Shown one piece after another: positions 55,047 through 64,000 of a stretch of DNA of 64,000 nucleotides. The notes under the pieces are model-generated. The model saw nothing but the letters and a program-made list of their open reading frames with translations. It was not told the origin of the DNA and did not search any database. The position numbers and the translations under genes were made by a program. Source of the DNA: Haliea alexandrii (GTDB taxonomy: Bacteria > Pseudomonadota > Gammaproteobacteria > Pseudomonadales > Halieaceae). How positions within the stretch are numbered: the stretch's first letter is position 1; the number at the start of each line of letters is the position of its first letter. The DNA lies in assembly GCF_003719295.1 (NCBI RefSeq), contig NZ_RFLW01000003.1, forward strand, positions 62,001 to 126,000. The letters run 5' to 3'.

Positions 55047-56413
55047 AACTGGCCTCCAAGACCGGCAGCACGGGCCGCTTCAAGCATGGCGTTGAGGCTG
55101 TGTTGCATATCCCGTTTCTCGTTCCAGGGCTGGCTTATCAGCGCTCGCAGTGGGCCAATCGCACTCAGCGCCCGGTCGATGGCCGGGTCAGTGCCTCGCT
55201 CATAGGCACCAATGGTGATCAGGTCGCGATTCTCCCGCCACACAGCATACAACTCCTTGAGCTGGCGTGCCAGCTGCAGCTGGGCAGGGTCCACCACATT
55301 GACCATGGAGCGGCTGATGGAGGCTTCGATATCAAAGGCCGGAAACAGTCCCGAGTCTGCCAGCTGGCGCGAGAGCACGATGTGGCCATCGAGAATGGCG
55401 CGCGCGGAATCGGCAATGGGATCGGCCAGGTCGTCGCCCTCCACCAGCACGGTGTAGATCGCCGTAATGGAACCTTCCTGCGTGTTGCCCGCGCGCTCAA
55501 CCAGTGCCGGCAGCAAGGAGAACACCGACGGCGGATAGCCCTTGGCCACCGGCGGCTCACCGGCCGCGAGGCCGATCTCACGCTGGGCCTGGGCAAAGCG
55601 GGTCAGGGAGTCCAGCAAGAGCAGGACGTTCTTGCCCTGGCGGCGGAAATGTTCGGCAATGGCCGTGGCACGCCAGGCACCGTGCACCCGCATCAGCGGT
55701 GGATCGTCGGCAGGGGTCGCCACTACCACGGCACGGCCCAAGCCTTCCGGCCCCAGAATTTCATCCACAAACTCGCGCACTTCACGCCCGCGCTCACCGA
55801 CCAGACCGACCACAATGACGTCCGCGGCGGTGTGCCGGGTCATCATACCCAGCAGTGTGCTCTTGCCCACGCCGCTACCCGCGAACAGGCCGAGACGCTG
55901 CCCACGGCCGATGGTCGCCAGGGCATTGATCGCCTGCACACCCACGTCCAGTGGTTCGCGCACCGACCCGCGCGCCAGGGGGTTGATGGAGGGACCGCGC
56001 AGGGGCGCGTAGTCGCGAAACATCACGGTGGGGCCGCCATCCAGCAGGTGCCCGGCACCATTGATGACGCGCCCCAGCAAATGCTCGTCCACCCCCACAC
56101 GGTGGCTGAACCCCAGCGGGCGCACCCGCGCCCCCAGCATCACGCCATGCAGGTTGCCCTCGGGCATGAGAATCAGGCGCCCTTCGGAGAACCCCACGAC
56201 CTCGGCCTCCACACTGCGCTCTTCCTCCGCCTGGATACTGCAGCGGCTGCCCACCGCGCCGGTACACCCGGCCACCTCCAGCCGTGTACCGACCATGCGC
56301 ACCAACCGACCTTCGCGGATGGGTGCGTTGGCATGCACCCGCGCTCCCAGGCTGCTGATCTGCTGCCGCAGGCGAACCGCCCGCTCAACACCCAGCTGTT
56401 CCGCCGCGCTCAA
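55043..56413 (-). CDS. fliI: Flagellar export ATPase FliI
   Basis: A 456-residue F1-like ATPase that unfolds and feeds export substrates. Walker A GLFAGSGVGKST lies near residue 170 and Walker B LLLLDSLTRFA near 260. Start is TTG at 56413, overlapping the fliH stop (TTGA), with GGAG seven bases upstream; no ATG fits the family start. Confidence 0.95.
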   Translation of the reverse strand: MSAAEQLGVERAVRLRQQISSLGARVHANAPIREGRLVRMVGTRLEVAGCTGAVGSRCSIQAEEERSVEAEVVGFSEGRLILMPEGNLHGVMLGARVRPLGFSHRVGVDEHLLGRVINGAGHLLDGGPTVMFRDYAPLRGPSINPLARGSVREPLDVGVQAINALATIGRGQRLGLFAGSGVGKSTLLGMMTRHTAADVIVVGLVGERGREVREFVDEILGPEGLGRAVVVATPADDPPLMRVHGAWRATAIAEHFRRQGKNVLLLLDSLTRFAQAQREIGLAAGEPPVAKGYPPSVFSLLPALVERAGNTQEGSITAIYTVLVEGDDLADPIADSARAILDGHIVLSRQLADSGLFPAFDIEASISRSMVNVVDPAQLQLARQLKELYAVWRENRDLITIGAYERGTDPAIDRALSAIGPLRALISQPWNEKRDMQHSLNAMLEAARAAGLGGQL

Positions 56414-57009
56414 GACTCCGCTCCGCCGACGGCACCGCGACTCTCGCGCAGCGCGCGCACCACCTCGTCGAGGCGACGCTCAGTGGAGGCGTCGACGTAG
56501 CTTTCCGCAGTGGCCACGCGACAACCGCCGCGCAGCAAGGCGGCATCCGTATGCACCGTGACCGCCAGCTTGGGCAGGTTATCCGCCAGCCACTCCCGCA
56601 CCAGCGCGGCATCGGCGGGATGCAAGTGCACATCAACCGGTCCCTCCACCGCTTCGAGCAGTTCCAGTGCCTCGGCCAGCACGGCCTCGATGGCGCCGGA
56701 CGACGTTTCCAGCTCACGCTGGACCACTGCCGTGGCCACCTGCACCACCAGCTCCGACAGCTCCCGCAGCAAGCCGGACTCCTGCTGTCGAAACGGCGTT
56801 GCCATATTCTCCAGCAGGGCCGCGAGCTCCCTGGCCGTGCCTTCGGCTTTGGCGCGACCGGCGGCGAGCCCTTCGGCGTGGCCCGCAGCATAGCCCTCGG
56901 CGCGCGCACGCTCGGCGATTGCCGCGGTATCCGGCGGCGCCGCCGCTGCGGGCGCTGCCTCCCGCAGCGGCGGGGGTTGCCAGCTGCGCGGGCGACCGGC
57001 GTCAGACAA
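56410..57009 (-). CDS. fliH: Flagellar export regulator FliH
   Basis: A 199-residue stator-like protein that holds FliI. The best start is TTG at 57009, inside the fliG end, with AGGGGG eight bases upstream; the family has Trp-containing N-termini and here SWQ follows. The Ala-rich GxxxG-like helical section (GYAAGHAEGLAAGRAKAEG, about 50-70) and the C-terminal V1/F1-like domain are visible. Confidence 0.88.
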   Translation of the reverse strand: MSDAGRPRSWQPPPLREAAPAAAAPPDTAAIAERARAEGYAAGHAEGLAAGRAKAEGTARELAALLENMATPFRQQESGLLRELSELVVQVATAVVQRELETSSGAIEAVLAEALELLEAVEGPVDVHLHPADAALVREWLADNLPKLAVTVHTDAALLRGGCRVATAESYVDASTERRLDEVVRALRESRGAVGGAES

Positions 57010-58015
57010 AGTCGTCGCCCCCTTTGCCCAGCGTGATCTCGCCCTCGTCTGACAGACGGCTCGCGACCGCGAGAATTTCCTTCTGGGCCGCCTCAACTTC
57101 GGCCAGTTTCACCGGGCCCTTGGCCTCGAGATCCTCGCGCAGCATATCCGCAGCGCGAGACGACATGTTGTTGAAAAACTTGTCCTGCAGCTGGTCATCG
57201 ACGCCTTTCAGGGCAATCACCAGGCTATCAACAGCAATTTCCCGAATCAGGCGCTGCATACCGCGATCATCCAGCTCTGTGAGGTTGTCAAACACGAACA
57301 TCAGCTCACTCACTTTCTCCCCGAGGTCGGCATCGGCCTCCTTGAGAGAGCCGAGCAACTCGGACTCGATATCCGCCTTGACGTTGTTGAGAATGGCCGC
57401 CGCACTGGTCATGCCGTTGACCGAACGTGGCGGCGTTTTGCGCACCTTGCCCAGCTGTTTTTCCAGCACTTTGTCCAGCTCTTCCATCGCCGCCGGATCA
57501 ATCACCTGCAAACGCGCCACGCGCAACAGCGCCTCGCTGCGCACGGGTTCGGGGATATTGACCAGCACCTGGGCTGACTGTTCCTCGTCCAGCGAGGCCA
57601 GCACAATGGCAATGATCTGCGGGTGCTCGTCCTCCAGCAGTTCCGCCACCGCACCCGGGTCCATCCACTTCAGCGCTTCTATGCCGGAGGTCTGCTGCTT
57701 GCCCGGCATGACTTTAGCCAACATGGAGCGCGCCTTGCTTTCACCCAGCGCGTTGGTCAGCACACGACGGGTAAATTCCGAGGCACCCAGACCCAGCGGG
57801 TTGAGCGCACTGGCGTCTTCGTGGAACGCCGCCAGCACCGTCTCTACCTGCTCGTTGGAGATAGACGACAGCGACGCCATGGCCTCGCCGATGCGCTGTA
57901 CTTCACGCGGCTCCATGTGGCGCATGATGGCGGTGGCCGAATCCTCGCCTACCCCCAGCAGGAATACCGCTGCGCGCTGCGCGCCGCTCAAACCTGCTCC
58001 CGCAGCATCAGCCAT
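57002..58015 (-). CDS. fliG: Flagellar motor switch protein FliG
   Basis: A 337-residue rotor protein that meets the stators. N-terminal FliF-binding domain, middle domain with the EHPQ motif (near residue 130) that binds FliM, and C-terminal torque helix with charged residues (DDRGMQRLIREI). It overlaps fliF by 8 bases and fliH by 8. Length is standard. Confidence 0.96.
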   Translation of the reverse strand: MADAAGAGLSGAQRAAVFLLGVGEDSATAIMRHMEPREVQRIGEAMASLSSISNEQVETVLAAFHEDASALNPLGLGASEFTRRVLTNALGESKARSMLAKVMPGKQQTSGIEALKWMDPGAVAELLEDEHPQIIAIVLASLDEEQSAQVLVNIPEPVRSEALLRVARLQVIDPAAMEELDKVLEKQLGKVRKTPPRSVNGMTSAAAILNNVKADIESELLGSLKEADADLGEKVSELMFVFDNLTELDDRGMQRLIREIAVDSLVIALKGVDDQLQDKFFNNMSSRAADMLREDLEAKGPVKLAEVEAAQKEILAVASRLSDEGEITLGKGGDDFV

Positions 58016-59669
58016 CGCCCGCCACCCACTGTTTCATCACATGTGCAGCGCGCTGCGGCTCGCCCTCAGCCACATTGCGCGCCATTTGTAATTGCTGCTG
58101 GTAACCGGTGTTGCCGGGCAGGCCGCGCCGGTCGCCGGCCAGGGTCACCTGGTCGTCGCTCATCAATTCACCACCACCCTGGGCATATCCCGCCTCACCG
58201 TAACCGTCGTTGCCCAGGGCCCGCTGCCCCGATGGGCCGATTGCCGCTGGCACGGGCGCCACTGAAAACTGCATCAGGGGACGCAGCACGAAGAACAGCA
58301 GCGCCGCCAACCCGGCCGCCACGCCCAGGCCTTTCAGCACGCGCCACAGCCAGTCTTCCTCGAGCAGCGAAGGCTCCGGTGGCGCTTCCAGTGCGGGCGG
58401 TTCGACAAAGGAGGCATTGATCACGCTCACGGTATCACCGCGTGCTTCGCTGAAACCAACGGCCTCCCGCGCCAGGCGGGTGATTTCTTCCACCCGTTCC
58501 GGTGCCAGCGGCGCCCGTTCCACCGAGCCGTCCTCGGCAGTGATTTCCACGTGGTCCAGCACCAGCGCAATCGACAACTTTTGCAGCGTACCCGGCGTTT
58601 CGCGAATGTGGCTGATGGTCTTGTCCATTTCATAGTTGCGCGTTTCGCGGCGAGTAGACCGCGTTGGCGCCGTGTTCTCTACCAGCCCGGCCTCTGGCGG
58701 TTGGGCCAGCACGTCCGGGTCTTCCGGTGGCTGGTTGGCCAGCGTACCCGGCACACCGCCCTCCAGCATCCGGGTGGTCATCTCCTCCGAGGTTTGCTCG
58801 CTGCGCAATACCGTGTCCGGCGCGTACACCTCGCTGGTGCGCTCGATGCGGGTGAAGTCGATATCCGCCGACACCTGCGCGTGCACGCGCCCGGGCCCCA
58901 GAATGGGCTCCAGAATATCGACGATCCGCTGGCTGTAGCGCTGCTCCAGCTGCTGTGCCATCTGGAACTGTTCCTTGCTGTAGCCGAAATCATCCGGGTT
59001 GCCCTGCGTCGACAACAGGCGGCCCTGCTGGTCGACCACGGAGACGGACTCCGGTTGCAGGTTGGGCACACTGGCGGACACCAGGTGCACGATGCCCGCC
59101 AACTGCCGGTCAGACAGCACCTGGCCACCGTACAGGTGCAACACGACCGATGCGGCCGGCTGTTCTCGCTGGCGCAGGAAGGCGCTCTGTTTGGCCATGG
59201 CCAGGTGCACGCGGGCACCGCGCACACCATCCAGTGCGCTGATAGTGCGGGAAAGCTCCTGTTCCAGCGAACGGTGATAGCGCGCCTGCTCCATAAAGCT
59301 GCTGACGCCGATCTCCTGCTCCTGATAAATCTTGTCGAAGCCGATGTCGCCGGAGCGCGGGAAGCCCTCGGTCGCCAGCAGCAGCCGCGCCCGGTGCACC
59401 TGGTCGGAGGCCACGGTAACCATGCCGGTGCGATCATCGAGCCGGTAGTCGATGCCGTTGGCGTCCAGTGTAGACATGGCCGCAGTGGTGTCCTCGGCCG
59501 CCATACTGCCGAACAGGGGCTTGTACTCGGGCACAAAAACCCATTGCACCAGGCCAATGCCCAGCGCAATGCTTGCCGCCAGGCCCACCAGCAGCGCGAG
59601 CTGGCGGGAAATGGGCTGCCGGCTGTATCCGTTGAAGCGCGCGACAAGCCCGCCGCTATTCTCTGCCAT
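58008..59669 (-). CDS. fliF: Flagellar MS-ring protein FliF
   Basis: A 553-residue MS-ring subunit with two membrane helices (about 25-45 and 445-465), periplasmic ring-building motifs (YRLDDRTGMVTVASD, GARVHLAMAKQSAF) and a C-terminal FliG-binding tail. The ATG at 59669 follows GAGGAG. It is 42 bp after fliE. Confidence 0.96.
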   Translation of the reverse strand: MAENSGGLVARFNGYSRQPISRQLALLVGLAASIALGIGLVQWVFVPEYKPLFGSMAAEDTTAAMSTLDANGIDYRLDDRTGMVTVASDQVHRARLLLATEGFPRSGDIGFDKIYQEQEIGVSSFMEQARYHRSLEQELSRTISALDGVRGARVHLAMAKQSAFLRQREQPAASVVLHLYGGQVLSDRQLAGIVHLVSASVPNLQPESVSVVDQQGRLLSTQGNPDDFGYSKEQFQMAQQLEQRYSQRIVDILEPILGPGRVHAQVSADIDFTRIERTSEVYAPDTVLRSEQTSEEMTTRMLEGGVPGTLANQPPEDPDVLAQPPEAGLVENTAPTRSTRRETRNYEMDKTISHIRETPGTLQKLSIALVLDHVEITAEDGSVERAPLAPERVEEITRLAREAVGFSEARGDTVSVINASFVEPPALEAPPEPSLLEEDWLWRVLKGLGVAAGLAALLFFVLRPLMQFSVAPVPAAIGPSGQRALGNDGYGEAGYAQGGGELMSDDQVTLAGDRRGLPGNTGYQQQLQMARNVAEGEPQRAAHVMKQWVAGDG

Positions 59670-59711
59670 GGATCAACTCACTCCTCAGGGCACATCGTAA
59701 ACCAGCAGGGC

Positions 59712-60023
59712 TCAGACCTGCATACTCATGACTTCACGATAGGCGGTGAGCAGTTTGTTGCGCACCTCGCTCAGCGCCTGGAATTCCAGGCTGGCTTTCT
59801 GCGCCGTCACCATCAACTCCGCCAGCGACACCCCCGGCTCACCCGCCTCGAAGGCCGTGGCCATTTCGCGCGAATTCTGCATCGCCTGATTGACGTCGTC
59901 GATGGACTGTTTCATAAAGCTGGAAAAGTCGGCACCGCCGGCCGCCGCGGCAGATTCGCTGCCCGCCTCCGCCGCCATGCTGCGCATCTGTGCCAGCACC
60001 TGGTTGATTGCCATTTCGCTCAT
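59712..60023 (-). CDS. fliE: Flagellar hook-basal body protein FliE
   Basis: A 103-residue rod-base adaptor between MS ring and rod. The C-terminal part (VSLAELMVTAQKASLEFQALSEVRNKLL split over about 68-95) is the conserved signature. ATG at 60023 follows AGGACAGG. It starts only 13 bp after fleR, with no room for its own sigma-54 promoter, unlike the Pseudomonas arrangement. Confidence 0.94.
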   Translation of the reverse strand: MSEMAINQVLAQMRSMAAEAGSESAAAAGGADFSSFMKQSIDDVNQAMQNSREMATAFEAGEPGVSLAELMVTAQKASLEFQALSEVRNKLLTAYREVMSMQV

Positions 60024-60036
60024 AACCTGTCCTCTC

Positions 60037-61397
<1,361 letters not shown>

Positions 61398-61401
<4 letters not shown>

Positions 61402-62531
61402 CCCTCTCCTTCTGCGACCGGAAATTCCAGAATGAACTCGGCACCACCCTGCGGGCTGTCGCCCAGGCGGATTTCACCCCCCAACTCGTTCACCGTGCGT
61501 GCCACCACCGCCAGGCCGAGGCCGGTGCCGGTGGACCGGGTGGTAAAGAAGGGGTCGAAAATACGCTCGCGCAGCTCCTCTGCCACGCCGGGACCGTTGT
61601 CCCGCACCCTCAGCAGCATGCGCTCGCGGTTCAGGGCGCCCGCCCATACATCCACATGCACCGCCGCACCGCCGGCTTCGATGGCATTCACTACGAGGTT
61701 GGCCAGTGCGCCGGCCAGCGCGTCGCGGTCACCGCGCAGGGCCAGCGTGCGATCCACCGGCGTCACCGACAGCGTGGCGCCGGCGGCCTGCAGCCGCGCC
61801 TGCACATGCGCCTGGAAATCACCGAGTACGTCCTGCAGGCAAATCAGCTCCGTGCGCGGGGGAGCGCCGCGCACAAAACCCAGCATACTTTCTATCAAGC
61901 CTTCCATATGCACCAGGCGCTCGGCGAGCCGATCGCAAATACGCTCACGCTGCGCGACCGCAAGGTCCGGCCGGCGCAGTTGCGCCAGATACAGCGTGGT
62001 GGACGACAAGGGCGTACGGATCTGGTGCGCCAGCCGCGCCGCCATTTCACCCAGCGCGCTCAGGCGCTGTTCGCGGCCCACCTGTGCCTGCAGGTCGTGC
62101 AGTTCGGTGGTGTCGGTCACCAGCACCAGCGTCTCGCCCTGCTGCGCCAGATGGCGGCTGTGCAGCGATAGATGCCGCTCCGGCTCGCGCTCGCGTATGC
62201 GCGCCTGCACGGCGGGCCAGTCTTCACCCAGCAGCGGCTCCCCAAACAGCGCCACCGCCTCCGGGTTGGCGTCGCGCACCTGTTGGCGCTCATCAACCAG
62301 CAACACACCGCCCGGCAGCATGGCCATCAGGGAAGCCAGCCGCTCGAGCAGGCGCTCCTTCTCCGCCAACTCATCCAGCCGCGCCGAACGCGAGGCTGCG
62401 AGCTCCTCGTTGAGGCGCGCTACCCGCGACTCAAGGTCGCGGTAGGAGGCATCCAGTTGATGTGAGACCTCGGCAAGGCTGCGAAAAGCCGCTTCCAGGT
62501 CGTGTTTTTCGAGGGGTACTGCCTGCTGCAT
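61398..62531 (-). CDS. fleS: Sensor histidine kinase FleS
   Basis: A 377-residue soluble kinase: coiled coil, a PAS domain (about 68-150, MLPGGVLLVDERQQVRDANP), phosphoacceptor His169 in LAHQIRTPL, and an ATPase domain with the N box (LVVNAIEA) and DNGPGV. No membrane helix. It phosphorylates FleR. A sigma-54 promoter lies 42 bases upstream. Confidence 0.95.
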
Positions 62532-62572
62532 GATCGAGTTCCACCGAGCGCTATCACGCCATTGCGGCAGTC

Positions 62573-62590
62573 AAAGCAAAAGCCATGCCC
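62573..62590 (-). promoter_or_regulatory. Sigma-54 promoter upstream of fleS
   Basis: Minus-strand GGGCATGGCTTTTGCTTT fits TGGCAC-N5-TTGC with GG and GC 12 bases apart and GGCA kept. It would drive fleSR and, since there is no break, fliEFGHIJK. It shares GCTTTTGCTTT with the fliL promoter. Confidence 0.72.
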
Positions 62591-62656
62591 AAAGTAGAAT
62601 TCATCGATTTTTCAGCAGCTTAGAAATAAAACGGGAAGGCCGGCCAGCCGTCGGCG

Positions 62657-63799
62657 TCAGGAATCTGACGGCACCGCATCGCGCTGCAATGCAAACTTGC
62701 GCATCTTCTCCACCAGGGTGGTGCGCTGCAAACCGAGCAACTGCGCCGCGCGCGCCACCACCCAGCCACTGCGCTCCAGCGCCTGCAGCAGCAAGCTGCG
62801 CTCGGTGTCAGCGAGGTGCTGTTTGAGATCCAGGCCGTCCGGGCCCAGTTGCAGGGTTTCAGCCTGTGAGGCGGCTACCGGCACTTCGTGGGACACACCC
62901 GGGGCCACCGCGCGAGGCGCACCGTCGTCCGGCGCTTCACCCTCGACACCATGCGCGGACGCCGGGGGCGGTTGAGCGGGGTCGAAGCCTTCGCAGAATT
63001 TCGGCGGCAGGTCGGCAAAACCCACCTCGGAACCGGGAAACAGAATGGCCAAACGCTCGACGAGATTGTTCAGTTCACGCACGTTGCCCGGCCAGGCGTA
63101 CTGCTGCAGGGCCGCCATGGCATCCGCCGCAAGCGCCACGCTGTCGCGCTGTTCGCGCGCCAACTGGGCCAGAAAGTGCTGCACCAGCACCGGCACATCC
63201 TCTGGTCGAGCCCGCAAGGCCGGCACCTCAATCGGAAACACATTGAGGCGGTAGTAGAGGTCTGCGCGGAAACGGCCATCCTCAACGCGCTGCTCAAGAT
63301 CCTGGTGAGTAGCGGCAATCACCCGCACGTCGGTGGGCTGCGAGCTGGCGCTGCCCACCCGTTCAAAACAGCGTTCCTGCAATACCCGCAGCAACTTCAC
63401 CTGCATGGGCAGGGGCATGTCGCCGATCTCATCCAGAAACAGTGTGCCGCCCGCCGCCAACTCGAAGCGGCCACGCCGGGTGCTGATGGCGCCGGTAAAT
63501 GCGCCCTTCTCGTGCCCGAACAGCTCGGACTCCAGCAGCTCTGCCGGAATGGCCCCACAGTTCACCGGCACAAACGGCCCCCGGGCGCGCGGCGAAGCGC
63601 TGTGAATACCGCGGGCAACCACTTCCTTGCCGGTGCCGGACTCACCCAGAATGAGGACCGTGGCATCACTGCCCGCCACCTGCTGCACCAACCGGCGAAT
63701 TGCACGCATGGCAGCACTGGGGCCCACAATCGGAGAAGAAATGTCAGAATACTGGGGCAACCGTATCAATCCATGTACACAGCCAGAAAGGAAGAACAA
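62657..63799 (-). CDS. fleQ: FleQ-like sigma-54 activator lacking the N-terminal domain
   Basis: A 380-residue protein very like Pseudomonas FleQ over the AAA+ domain ([18 protein letters not shown]) and the C-terminal Fis-type helix-turn-helix ([20 protein letters not shown]), but without FleQ's receiver-like N-terminal domain of about 130 residues. An in-frame stop lies just upstream, and the next gene ends 63 bases away, so the domain is not hidden. Start uncertain: TTG at 63799 or 63769. The LFRS c-di-GMP motif is replaced by ISSP. Top of the flagellar hierarchy. Confidence 0.9.
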   Translation of the reverse strand: MFFLSGCVHGLIRLPQYSDISSPIVGPSAAMRAIRRLVQQVAGSDATVLILGESGTGKEVVARGIHSASPRARGPFVPVNCGAIPAELLESELFGHEKGAFTGAISTRRGRFELAAGGTLFLDEIGDMPLPMQVKLLRVLQERCFERVGSASSQPTDVRVIAATHQDLEQRVEDGRFRADLYYRLNVFPIEVPALRARPEDVPVLVQHFLAQLAREQRDSVALAADAMAALQQYAWPGNVRELNNLVERLAILFPGSEVGFADLPPKFCEGFDPAQPPPASAHGVEGEAPDDGAPRAVAPGVSHEVPVAASQAETLQLGPDGLDLKQHLADTERSLLLQALERSGWVVARAAQLLGLQRTTLVEKMRKFALQRDAVPSDS

Positions 63800-63862
63800 C
63801 CACGGCGCAGAGTCTGCGCAGCTGAGCGTGAACTGTCAACTTATTGACGGAGAAAAGCGCGA

Positions 63863-64000
63863 TTAATCTCCGCTGTGGGCGCGACGATAAGCAACCTCCC
63901 GGCGGTGATGGCGGAAAATGAGCTTTTCCAGCCACACCCGGGCGGCGCCCGCCAGGCCAACGAAGCGCACCGTGTTGCCACCGTCCGCCAATTCTTCCGG
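63863..64000 (-). CDS. C-terminal end of an unidentified protein, possibly PilZ-type
   Basis: The last 45 residues of a gene entering from the right edge, ending in TAA at 63863. The end VRFVGLAGAARVWLEKLIF looks like the final strand and helix of a PilZ domain, followed by a basic tail. Too little is visible for more. It lies 63 bases before the first possible fleQ start, on the same strand. Confidence 0.5.
   Translation of the reverse strand, partial: PEELADGGNTVRFVGLAGAARVWLEKLIFRHHRREVAYRRAHSGD

Overview
The window reads as a continuous chromosomal segment of a GC-rich, polarly flagellated marine-type gammaproteobacterium. Supporting signs are the FleQ/FleSR/FlhF/FleN/FliA hierarchy with MotCD, a Vibrio-like PomAB stator, the alaS-aspartokinase-csrA-tRNA-Ser(GCU) neighbourhood, and YbiT-, YbaN-, YaiI- and GreB-type proteins. 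The fatty-acid-type catabolic genes at the left edge would fit a Cellvibrionales/Halieaceae-like (OM60/NOR5) organism, but that placement is inference, not a measurement.

Left block (1-7093): two divergent operons for beta-oxidation of an unidentified acyl-CoA. The minus-strand side holds two crotonases, an acyl-CoA dehydrogenase and a split pair of MaoC/hot-dog hydratase subunits. The plus-strand side holds an acyl-CoA ligase, a crotonase and a short-chain dehydrogenase. A 10-base motif (ACTCGCTTTA) plus TGAGT/ACTCA inverted repeats occurs three times in the two control regions and probably marks the operator of one regulator. Several enzymes lack textbook catalytic residues, which suggests a bulky or unusual substrate.

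Between 7.1 and 12.4 kb are two hypothetical proteins, exonuclease III, a YaiI protein, a CaCA antiporter and a BKACE enzyme. This stretch also carries a decayed tRNA-Ser 3' piece, a foldable element without a gene, and a short CopD-like fragment. tRNA-Ser(GCU) is at 12.3 kb. A penicillin-acylase-like lipoprotein sits between it and csrA. Then come aspartokinase, alaS, a HIT protein and a Trm112-like protein, followed by an M23 peptidase and greB.

The 21-35.7 kb stretch is ordinary housekeeping and accessory metabolism: a lipoprotein hydrolase, a serine hydrolase, GcvP, DedA-like and YbaN proteins, an LLM oxidoreductase, an esterase, an ABC-F protein, an S4 protein, a Rieske oxygenase and a NYN nuclease-like protein.

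From 35.8 to 64 kb almost everything concerns motility. There is a diguanylate cyclase, an FlhB-C-terminus-like protein with a second FliK-like protein, PomAB with a PilZ protein, and then a long minus-strand flagellar array. In transcription order (right to left) the array is fleQ, fleS, fleR, fliE, fliF, fliG, fliH, fliI, fliJ, fliK, fliL, fliM, fliN, fliO, fliP, fliQ, fliR, flhB, flhA, flhF, fleN, fliA, motC, motD and a 59-residue ORF. Good sigma-54 promoters precede fleS and fliL. Notable departures from the Pseudomonas plan are a FleQ without its N-terminal domain and without the LFRS c-di-GMP motif, fliE joined to fleSR, and no cheYZAB between fliA and motC.
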